A stretch of 19,559 nucleotides of DNA from the NCBI GenBank assembly GCA_030671945.1, contig DAOVHJ010000006.1, positions 1 to 19,559 on the forward strand, written 5' to 3'. This document shows, one piece after another, positions 13,608 to 19,559 of the stretch. Made by a program: the position numbers and the translations under genes. The notes below the pieces were generated by a model, which saw nothing but the letters and a program-made list of their open reading frames with translations, had not been told where the DNA came from and ran no database searches. Every line of letters starts with the position of its first letter. The first letter of the stretch is position 1. Origin of the DNA: Candidatus Heimdallarchaeota archaeon (lineage in GTDB: Archaea > Asgardarchaeota > Heimdallarchaeia > JABLTI01).

Positions 13608-14549
13608 ATGATTAATACTGTTTTAGGACCTATTTCTGAAGATGAATTAGGTGCAACACTAATGCATGAACACATTTTAGTGGATTTAGATGGAACAAAC
13701 ATGATTGAGAAAACTTATACAACTGAGGAGGTTGTTGATATTGTTTTACCATTTTTGATTGATGTAAAAAATAAGGGATGTTCAACTATTGTTGAAGCAA
13801 CTCCCAATGGACTCGGTCGAGATTTAGAGGTATTACAAGAATGTGCTAAAAAATCTGGTTTGAATATTATCACATGTACAGGTGCTTGGGATGGTTTTTC
13901 TGTGAGAGGAAAATGTGTCCCAAATGACATTAAGGAAAAAACAATTGATGAGATTGCTTCTATTTGGGTAAAGGAAGCAAATGAGGGAATAGATGGGACG
14001 GGAATAAAACCGGGATTCATTAAAATGGCTCTTGGTGATGAAGGAGAAGTTTTTCCATTACAAGAAAAATTACTTCGAGCAGCCATTAAAACCAGTTTAG
14101 AAACAGGCCTTCGCATCCAATGTCATGTATATCAAGAACCAAGTGTAAAGCGAGTATTTGAAATTCTAGAGGAAGAAAACTTGCCTTTTGATAATTTTAT
14201 CTGGGTTCATGCAGATGCAAAAATGAATATCCCATTAATTCTTGAAGTTGCAAAGAAAGGAATGTGGATAGAATTTGATGGTATAGCAGGTGCAGAAAAC
14301 TTTGAGAAATATCCCCCAGGAATAAAGAAATTGCTAGAAGAGAATCTGATAGTTCAACTACTATTCGGTCAAGATTCTGGTTCCTTTAAGATTAAAAAGA
14401 ACAGAGAAGAAAATAAGAACCAAAATATTAGACCATATGCAACATTCTTTGATAAATTCGTTCCATTTTGTGTAAAGGAAGGAATAGAACAAGAATTAAT
14501 CAATAAAGTAATCACAGAGAACTCGAAAAGAGTTCTCACTCTCAAATAA
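13608..14549 (+). CDS. Phosphotriesterase-family (PTE/PLL-like) metal hydrolase
   Basis: A 313-aa TIM-barrel amidohydrolase of the phosphotriesterase family. It carries the full metal set: HxH in MHEHILVD, the carbamylated Lys in GFIKMAL, His in IQCHVYQ, His in FIWVHADA and the catalytic Asp in FGQDSG. Members are lactonases, phosphotriesterase-like hydrolases or sugar-lactone/phosphate hydrolases, so the natural substrate is open. Length fits the family (about 310-340). There is no signal peptide. The ATG at 13608 is chosen since GAGG (13593-13596) is well spaced from it but too close to the in-frame TTG at 13599. It follows the DinB gene on the same strand and is convergent with the GNAT gene. 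Confidence 0.92.
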   Translation: MINTVLGPISEDELGATLMHEHILVDLDGTNMIEKTYTTEEVVDIVLPFLIDVKNKGCSTIVEATPNGLGRDLEVLQECAKKSGLNIITCTGAWDGFSVRGKCVPNDIKEKTIDEIASIWVKEANEGIDGTGIKPGFIKMALGDEGEVFPLQEKLLRAAIKTSLETGLRIQCHVYQEPSVKRVFEILEEENLPFDNFIWVHADAKMNIPLILEVAKKGMWIEFDGIAGAENFEKYPPGIKKLLEENLIVQLLFGQDSGSFKIKKNREENKNQNIRPYATFFDKFVPFCVKEGIEQELINKVITENSKRVLTLK

Positions 14550-14558
14550 CCTCAAAAG

Positions 14559-14594
14559 AAATGATGGGAAGAAAACAAAGAAGATTTTTCATAG
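14559..14594 (+). pseudogene. Duplicated 3' tail of a DinB-like gene (relic)
   Basis: Right after the phosphotriesterase-family stop the sequence repeats the last codons of DinB gene 1. GGGAAGAAAACAAAGA occurs in both, at about 13506-13521 and 14566-14581, within a 23-base block having one mismatch. Read in the same sense, the relic encodes WEENKEDFS and a stop, against WWEENKEKFS and a stop at the DinB 1 end. It overlaps the last bases of the GNAT gene. This is best seen as the leftover end of a lost DinB copy or a recombination scar. Confidence 0.5.
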
Positions 14595-15512
14595 TTTTTT
14601 AAACATCAACATTTTATTTCTAGAAAAATCTCTTTCGAAAACTGTTTGATTCGAGAAATTCATTTTCTCAACTTTATTAATTGATAATTTAAATCTTAAT
14701 GTATTGATTTCACCAGATGAGCTGGGAATTCTCATTAGTGAAGATGAGAGATTATTGAGGAAATCAAAATTCCAGGTATCAACATGGGAAGAAACTGCTA
14801 TAGTTCTTTGATGCTTTCTATCGCTAAGCAAAAGAAAACCAACTAAAACTTCATCATTATAGATTGAATAAATCATTTGTTTTTCTTTTTGAATAATTTC
14901 TTTTATTGAAGCATAGTAATCCGGATAACTAATCCTCTCAAAATACTCTAAGCCAGCTTTACCAGATACCGCTTCAATCTCTCCAAGAACAAATTGTCTT
15001 AGTATTACCATTAAGTTACTATCATTGAAGTTATGCTTTCTGAGTTCTAATGAGTTTGTTTTGCTGGATTGGATTTTATCAACCATTATTGATAGATAAG
15101 TGATTCCTTCACCAACTCTTCTATAACCAAGCTTTTCATAAAGTGAGATAGCAGAAGAATTATTGGCCATAACAACTAAAGCTAGAAAGCTCTTGTTCAA
15201 TTCCAAAGCTCTTGATTCTGAAAAAGTCATTAATGCTTTTCCAATACCTTGTTTTCTGAAAGTAGATTCAACTGCAATGGTGTAAATAAATAATTGATCA
15301 CCACGATTTTTACTTAAGGAAAGTATACCAGCAATTTCGTTATCCTTAATGTAAAAGTAATTATCAGCTTTGATTCTGAACCAAATAAACATCAAAAACT
15401 TGATGAAAAAATTAGTTTGTGAAATTTGAGGATCGTGACTCATGTTTCTAATCATGGATTTCTTAAACTTTGAAAATTCATACCATTTAACTTTTCTAAT
15501 CTCAGAGTTCAT
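14589..15512 (-). CDS. GNAT-family N-acetyltransferase, possibly tandem with a degenerate second domain
   Basis: A 307-aa protein. Residues about 1-150 form a clear GNAT domain: DNEIAGILSLSKNRGD, the strand-helix YTIAVESTFRKQGIGKALM with the acetyl-CoA RxxGxG loop (RKQGIG), and the motif B end NNSSAISLYEKLGYRRVG. The second half begins SLELRKHNFNDSNLMVILRQF and contains IYSIYNDEVLVGFLLLSD, which looks like the start and core strands of another GNAT fold without the acetyl-CoA loop. The layout matches two-domain GNAT proteins in which only one half is active. The acceptor (protein, amine or antibiotic) is unknown. The ATG at 15512 has no strong ribosome site. It is convergent with the phosphotriesterase-family gene and divergent from the tRNA region. 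Confidence 0.88.
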   Translation of the reverse strand: MNSEIRKVKWYEFSKFKKSMIRNMSHDPQISQTNFFIKFLMFIWFRIKADNYFYIKDNEIAGILSLSKNRGDQLFIYTIAVESTFRKQGIGKALMTFSESRALELNKSFLALVVMANNSSAISLYEKLGYRRVGEGITYLSIMVDKIQSSKTNSLELRKHNFNDSNLMVILRQFVLGEIEAVSGKAGLEYFERISYPDYYASIKEIIQKEKQMIYSIYNDEVLVGFLLLSDRKHQRTIAVSSHVDTWNFDFLNNLSSSLMRIPSSSGEINTLRFKLSINKVEKMNFSNQTVFERDFSRNKMLMFKKL

Positions 15513-15613
15513 TTGTTCAACACACTATTTCTGAAGAGAGAAACGAGTTAATAAACATTTGATTAATTATTGAGTTAAAAGAAAAAAGAATAGAATCTCA
15601 TTAAAATCGAAAG

Positions 15614-15622
15614 TATTTTATA
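15614..15622 (+). promoter_or_regulatory. TATA-like box for tRNA-Trp
   Basis: TATTTTATA lies 33-41 bases before the first base of the tRNA, which fits an archaeal promoter with a short 5' leader to be removed by RNase P. Confidence 0.5.
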
Positions 15623-15654
15623 GGTCAATCAAGCAGAAAAAAGTGCACAACCTT

Positions 15655-15798
15655 GGAGTGGTAGTGTAGCCAGGCAGCACGGCAGGCTCCAGAAAAAGTA
15701 AACAAAAATACTGACCGTTCGGAATGATGTAATTTTGGAGCGGTGCTCTCTTTAGAGAAACTTGCTGGTCGGGAGTTCAAATCTCCTCCACTCCACCA
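15655..15798 (+). tRNA. tRNA-Trp (anticodon CCA) with a 67-base intron
   Basis: The acceptor stem GGAGTGG (15655-15661) pairs with CCACTCC (15788-15794), followed by discriminator A and an encoded CCA (15796-15798). The D-arm stem is GTG/CAC. The anticodon stem GCAGG (15682-15686) pairs with CTTGC (15761-15765), including one G-U. The loop begins CTCCAG, giving anticodon CCA at 15689-15691. The T-arm is GGGAG-TTCAAAT-CTCCT. The intron runs about 15693-15759 after position 37, the standard archaeal site. A GAG next to the AAA before CTTGC can pair with CTC of the anticodon loop to leave a 3-base bulge, as needed for a bulge-helix-bulge cut. Exact splice points are inferred. Confidence 0.95.
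15693..15759 (+). ncRNA. tRNA-Trp intron with box C/D-like motifs
   Basis: The intron contains CTGA (15711-15714, box D-like) and ATGATGT (15724-15730, box C-like with one mismatch), set around CCGTTCGG, an arrangement like an internal D'/C' kink-loop. TGGAGC (15736-15741) is exactly complementary to GCTCCA (15686-15691), which includes C34 of the anticodon. In several euryarchaea the pre-tRNA-Trp intron is a C/D guide for C34 and U39 2'-O-methylation. Terminal C and D boxes are not obvious here, so it may be a reduced or circularly arranged guide, or simply a structured intron. Confidence 0.45.
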
Positions 15799-15805
15799 TT
15801 TTAAA

Positions 15806-16258
15806 CTATTTTTTTGTTCTACTCTTTATTCCAGATCTTTCTCTTAATTGTGCAAAGTGTCCTATTGCGTGGTAGAGGTTTTGCATTATTGCTTCTTTTA
15901 CCGTTGTTTTTACTCCCCAAGGGAAAGTAAAGTCATCTTCCAGTTGAGAATCTGTCATTGATTCTATTGCATTAATCATTCTATTAACTGCTCTTTCTAA
16001 ATCTGCTGTAGGAACATTAGTAGGGACGAATTTTAGTGTTTCATTTAAGAACCAATTTCCTGCATCTTCAAATATGGCTTGTATTGTATGATTGAATGTT
16101 TCCCTTATTGTAAACTCCTTAGAAGTGATTTTGAAATTCCAAGCTTTATCGCTTTCAATTTTCTTTACAGTCTTATATGCTATTTTCTTGAAGTATTGCC
16201 AAAAATCGACACAGGTTTTGATTTCAGTCATTGCCCTCACATTGGATAATATATACAT
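15806..16258 (-). CDS. DinB-like four-helix protein 2
   Basis: A protein of 150 aa from the ATG at 16258, or 141 aa from an in-frame ATG at 16231. Neither start has a well-placed Shine-Dalgarno sequence; the shorter form begins MTEIKTCVDFWQYF, a natural DinB-like N-terminus. Features of the family are the first helix with WQYFKKIAYKTVKKI, a His in FNHTIQAIFEDAGNWF (helix 2) and the late helix YHAIGHFAQLRERSG with the HxxxHxxQ pattern, together giving a three-His metal site. It is only distantly similar to DinB 1 in this window, so not a recent tandem copy. Its 3' end faces the tRNA gene with about 8 bases between. Activity is unknown. Confidence 0.82.
   Translation of the reverse strand: MYILSNVRAMTEIKTCVDFWQYFKKIAYKTVKKIESDKAWNFKITSKEFTIRETFNHTIQAIFEDAGNWFLNETLKFVPTNVPTADLERAVNRMINAIESMTDSQLEDDFTFPWGVKTTVKEAIMQNLYHAIGHFAQLRERSGIKSRTKK
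15808..15815 (+). terminator. T-run ending the tRNA-Trp transcript
   Basis: A run of seven or more T residues begins about 10 bases after the tRNA CCA. It doubles as the Lys-rich 3' end of the convergent DinB 2 gene, so the two genes share it. Confidence 0.4.
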
Positions 16259-16340
16259 TCACAGTTATTACTTTTTTTCGCCAAAAAATTTAATTTTCAA
16301 TAAACAGAAATTACATCATTTCAGCTAGAGGTGATAGTCA

Positions 16341-17807
16341 ATGGTTAACGATGAGAGTAATAACAGAGTAGAGAGCTTTGAAAAACCACCTGGTAGGATT
16401 GCTACTCTAGATTTTACTCGAGGTTTGGCTATATTTCTCATGACATTCTTCCATGGATTTAACCATGTCTTTGATCCTAGTTGGTTCACAAGTGATCCAA
16501 GTGCCATTTTCGATTTAATTAATCCAATAGCTATTGCACCAATAGGTTTTCTTGTTTATCTTGGAACTTGGAATTCTTTTTTCTTATTGGTATCCATTAC
16601 AGTCAATACTCTGGGCATGGTTAAAAGTGCACAAAAAGGAGCTAATCTTGAGAAAATTCTTCTACGAAGAATAATTACTGGACTGTTTCTTTTCATTGCT
16701 GATTATATTATTGAAGCACTGCTTTATTATGGATATTTTGGAAATGGTATAAAGAACGGTGCTTGGAGTGCAGTCTCCAGATTTTGGTTGCATTTCTTTG
16801 GGATCAGAACTCTGCAAATTATTGCTTGGTCGATAATCATTACTTCAGTTATTAATTATTTCTTACTGCGTAAGAATGGTCATCGAAAGTATGGTAGAAA
16901 CATGATTATCTATGGCATACTAGCATTATCTGTGCTTGTTTCTACACATTTTGTTCAGAATGCAGTTGATAACATGCCTTGGGAACTACCAGATGGTTAT
17001 ACTGGTGGAGGATGGCCAGATATTGGCGTACAAGAATACAATGCTTCTTTTAAAACGTGGATTTTTGTGCAAATTGCTGGAGGGCTGGAACCCTTCTTTC
17101 CGTATCTCTGTACGGCTTTTGTAGGTGTGATGATAGGTTTCACTGTGTGTTTAGCTAAACCTCCGAAATATATTACGCCTATCTTTGGATCCACGGGATT
17201 ATTAATGATGATTCTTGGAGCTGTTTTAATTGCTTTAGGATATCCCATGGTATTCGATACTCGATCATCGCTGCCAGTGTTTCTGTTGCAATTAGGAGGT
17301 CAAATGGGATTACTAATGCTCTTCTTTAGAAGAGTTGAGTTTAAAGGTCGAGGAAAGGTTTTTGCTGATAATTGGCTTTCAAGAGAACTGCGATTATGGT
17401 CTATGGCATCGCTATCAATTTATGCCTTGGAGATATATGATTTCATTCCAGCATCCTTTATGAATCTGATTGCAGGACGATTCGTTGGGCACAATTTCTT
17501 GTTAAGGACATTTAATCAACCACATCAATTGGGTTATGCGTTGTTGTATGCTTGCTTTTCACTTGTTTGTTATATAGGTCTAGTTCGATTGTGGTCGCAT
17601 GCTAATTTCACTGGGTCTTTTGAGTGGTTCCTTTTAAGAGTTCAAAATGGTTTTCGAAAACCAAAACTCAATCGTCTTGATACAGATTTAATCCTAAATA
17701 AAACCGGCTGGATCATTTTTGTTGATCAAGTGAGTGATATAAAGCATGTATGGATACATAGAATTCGACAAAAGTACAAGAAAACTGATGAAGAAATTTT
17801 GCAGTGA
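16341..17807 (+). CDS. HGSNAT/DUF1624-like integral membrane acyltransferase
   Basis: A 488-aa protein with about ten hydrophobic membrane segments. The first contains ATLDFTRGLAIFLMTFFHG, the hallmark LDxxRGxxxxxMxxxH of the heparan-alpha-glucosaminide N-acetyltransferase/DUF1624 and acyltransferase-3 group (Arg27, His38). Family members move acetyl groups across the membrane onto sugars. Conserved-looking loops follow, such as WELPDGYTGGGWPDIGVQ between membrane segments and QPHQLGYALLYACFSLVCYIGLVRLW near the end. The C-terminal 60 residues are basic and cytosolic. AGAGGTGAT just upstream supports the ATG at 16341. It is divergent from DinB 2 and stands alone, followed by its own terminator. 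The acceptor, perhaps a surface glycan or lipid, is inferred. Confidence 0.85.
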   Translation: MVNDESNNRVESFEKPPGRIATLDFTRGLAIFLMTFFHGFNHVFDPSWFTSDPSAIFDLINPIAIAPIGFLVYLGTWNSFFLLVSITVNTLGMVKSAQKGANLEKILLRRIITGLFLFIADYIIEALLYYGYFGNGIKNGAWSAVSRFWLHFFGIRTLQIIAWSIIITSVINYFLLRKNGHRKYGRNMIIYGILALSVLVSTHFVQNAVDNMPWELPDGYTGGGWPDIGVQEYNASFKTWIFVQIAGGLEPFFPYLCTAFVGVMIGFTVCLAKPPKYITPIFGSTGLLMMILGAVLIALGYPMVFDTRSSLPVFLLQLGGQMGLLMLFFRRVEFKGRGKVFADNWLSRELRLWSMASLSIYALEIYDFIPASFMNLIAGRFVGHNFLLRTFNQPHQLGYALLYACFSLVCYIGLVRLWSHANFTGSFEWFLLRVQNGFRKPKLNRLDTDLILNKTGWIIFVDQVSDIKHVWIHRIRQKYKKTDEEILQ

Positions 17808-17845
17808 GGAAATCTTCTGTAAAGTTTCCCAATACTTTTTTCTTT
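17808..17845 (+). terminator. Hairpin terminator of the membrane acyltransferase gene
   Basis: GGAAA (17808-17812) pairs with TTTCC (17825-17829), with an inner partial pairing around CTGT. A T-rich run follows (17836-17845). It begins immediately after the stop codon. Confidence 0.5.
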
Positions 17846-17860
17846 GAGTAATAATTTTTG

Positions 17861-17888
17861 AGACTTTGAATAAAAGTCTTTAATAAAG
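17861..17888 (+). promoter_or_regulatory. Inverted repeat and TATA-like box upstream of the C11 peptidase gene
   Basis: AGACTTT (17861-17867) and AAAGTCT (17873-17879) are perfect 7-base inverted arms with a 5-base spacer. They run into TTTAATAAAG, a TATA-like box about 45-55 bases before the ATG at 17933. The palindrome is placed where a regulator could meet TFB. Confidence 0.4.
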
Positions 17889-17932
17889 AATCATGTCTTG
17901 ATACTGTTTGCGAATTGAGGAATGATTTTTAC

Positions 17933-19559
17933 ATGAAAAACAAAATGTCTTCTACAATCTATGGTTTGATTTTTACTTTCTTGATAGTTAGTACATTAAC
18001 TACTTTGGTGACTAGTTCATCTATTGGTAAGATGGGAATAAACGATTTACCCTCTATTAATTCTGAAAATCAATTAGCAGTATTAACCGAGAAAGATGTA
18101 AATGAAAAATCTCTTCAGCCTAATGCAGAAGCAAAATCATGGACATTCATGGTTTACCTTGACGGAGACAATGATTTAGAAGAAGCAGCTATTTCAGATA
18201 TTTATGAAATGGAAAGAGGAGGGGGAACAAACGTTGATATTAATGTAGTTATTTTAGTAGATCGTCATGGTCAATATGATACAAGCAATGGTGATTGGTC
18301 TGATGGGAGATACTATGAAATTTCTGATGATGTGACTACTAGTATTGATTCCGTGTTATTGAGCACTCTTGGGGAAGTGAATATGGGAGATCCAGCAATA
18401 CTCCAAGCATTTCTTGAATATTGTTTTATTAATTATCCTGCAGAATACTATTGTCTTGATTTGTGGGATCATGGGAATGGTATTTGGGGTGCTTGTTATG
18501 ATTATACTTCTCCTTCTAATGATCGTTTAACAGTTGATGAAATGCAATCAGCAATTTCAACTGCAACTAGTAATCAGGGCGAGTATATTGATGTAATTTC
18601 TTTTGATTGCTGTGTTATGAATATGATGGAAATTGTATATGAATTGAGAAATCTCTGTGATTATGTTGTTGCTTCAGAAGAAAACATACCATTTGATGGC
18701 TTCGATTATGAACCAATTATTGCTGGTTTGCAAGCAGATCCAACTTTAACACCATTAGAGTTTAGTCAGCTACTTGTTGATGAATATGGCTTTCGCTATG
18801 CAACTACAGCGGCTACCTGTCTCTCAGCGATTGATACTTCTAAAATCGACCAAATAGTTCCAATAATGAATAATTTGGTTGGTAATTTAACAGAAGCGAT
18901 AAACGATTATGATTACTACTACATGCTTTATTTGTCGAGGAGTGCAACTCGCTCATTCTCTGAAGGAGCATTTATGGATTTGAAGGATTTTGCTTCAAAT
19001 ATTAATTACTATATACATTTAGAAAATTTAGCAGAAACTACAACAAATCTAATCTTAGCATTAAATGAGCTTATTGCTCATAATTGGCAGCATGAAAGTT
19101 ACCAAGGAAAAGCACATGGTATAGCGATTTTTATGCCAATAACATCGTATCAGTTACCGATAGATGCCTGCTATGATTATGCGAATAGAACTGGTACTTT
19201 CGCAGGAATGGATTGGCAAGTTCATACTTCATGGGGTGAATTCTTACGAGCATATTATGATTACTCAGATTTAGCTCCACCATCCGGTCCACAGATGGTA
19301 GCAAAGGGAACTGAAACATCAACTTACCTTTTAGATAAAGACTACCACAAAGAGTTCATTGTCAACATATTAACTGAAGGAGTCTACGAGTTTAACATGT
19401 TCTTATCCTCAGGTGATGTTGATTTTGATATTGGAGCTAGCTTTTCACAAGGAATTGTAATCGTAGGAAGAAGTTGGTTGATTAATCCAGATGATGGCAT
19501 GGTAGAAACATGTAGATTGTTATTGACTCCCAATATTTACTACATCTTTATTCAAGGTA
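17933..19559 (+). CDS. Secreted clostripain-family (peptidase C11) cysteine protease, 3' partial
   Basis: The frame is open from ATG 17933 to the right edge (542 codons visible). Residues 1-30 form a signal peptide or membrane anchor: basic start, hydrophobic core GLIFTFLIVSTLTTLV, then Ser/Thr-rich. The C11 domain follows. WTFMVYLDGDNDLE opens it, LDLWDHGNGIWG holds the catalytic His180, and ISFDCCVMNMMEI holds the catalytic Cys227 (the family form is DACxM, so Cys226 replaces Ala). Later come SRSATRSFSEGAFMDLKDF and GKAHGIAIFMP. From about residue 455 a beta-rich domain begins (EFIVNILTEGVYEFNMFLSSGDVDFDI), like the C-terminal prepeptidase-type sandwich of secreted proteases. These enzymes cut after basic residues, usually after self-cleavage. 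GAGGA at 17916-17920 is the likely ribosome site. A role in extracellular protein breakdown is inferred. Confidence 0.9.
   Translation, partial: MKNKMSSTIYGLIFTFLIVSTLTTLVTSSSIGKMGINDLPSINSENQLAVLTEKDVNEKSLQPNAEAKSWTFMVYLDGDNDLEEAAISDIYEMERGGGTNVDINVVILVDRHGQYDTSNGDWSDGRYYEISDDVTTSIDSVLLSTLGEVNMGDPAILQAFLEYCFINYPAEYYCLDLWDHGNGIWGACYDYTSPSNDRLTVDEMQSAISTATSNQGEYIDVISFDCCVMNMMEIVYELRNLCDYVVASEENIPFDGFDYEPIIAGLQADPTLTPLEFSQLLVDEYGFRYATTAATCLSAIDTSKIDQIVPIMNNLVGNLTEAINDYDYYYMLYLSRSATRSFSEGAFMDLKDFASNINYYIHLENLAETTTNLILALNELIAHNWQHESYQGKAHGIAIFMPITSYQLPIDACYDYANRTGTFAGMDWQVHTSWGEFLRAYYDYSDLAPPSGPQMVAKGTETSTYLLDKDYHKEFIVNILTEGVYEFNMFLSSGDVDFDIGASFSQGIVIVGRSWLINPDDGMVETCRLLLTPNIYYIFIQG

Noticed and set aside
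13715..14116. Minus-strand 133-aa frame opposite the phosphotriesterase-family gene
   Set aside because: It is antisense to a conserved metal hydrolase and has no ribosome site or family features.

Overview
The window is AT-rich and reads as archaeal, most likely Asgard archaeon (Heimdallarchaeia- or Lokiarchaeia-like). This is inferred from gene content only. The signs are an operon joining Roadblock/LC7 proteins to an MglA-type small GTPase, a seven-repeat WD40 protein, TATA-like boxes at promoter distance, a tRNA-Trp with an intron after position 37, and archaeal-style GH57, radical SAM, DinB and C11 peptidase genes. Starts are often TTG or GTG, with Shine-Dalgarno cores of the GGTGA or GAGG type.

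Layout. 1-5012: the end of a hybrid histidine kinase with a receiver domain, then a giant 1428-aa PAS/GAF sensor. The large protein looks like a pseudo-histidine kinase: its phospho-acceptor His is Asn, and its N-box and G2-box residues are lost. 5107-6129 (minus): a WD40 propeller, divergent from 6328-9073 (plus), a six-gene operon of an unknown 169-aa protein, a 41-aa Cys/His miniprotein, Roadblock 1, MglA-like GTPase, Roadblock 2 and Roadblock 3. The promoter between them carries four TTATAA-centred elements spaced exactly 19 bp apart. The operon ends in a clear hairpin terminator.

9074-9561 holds no intact gene. It contains a frameshifted, truncated SAM-methyltransferase remnant and a hairpin-rich, locally GC-rich stretch. 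Next come a small helical protein (minus), a nitroreductase plus radical-SAM pair (plus), a GH57 glycoside hydrolase (minus), a DinB-like protein and a phosphotriesterase-family hydrolase (plus), a GNAT acetyltransferase (minus), an intron-containing tRNA-Trp(CCA) (plus), a second DinB-like protein (minus), an HGSNAT/DUF1624-like membrane acyltransferase (plus), and the 5' part of a secreted clostripain-family (C11) peptidase that runs off the right edge.

The strongest candidate for an undescribed system is the GTPase/triple-Roadblock operon, with its two unrecognised leading genes, its iterated promoter and the divergent WD40 gene. The neighbouring pseudokinase sensor and the tRNA-Trp intron with box C/D-like motifs are the other points worth a second look.
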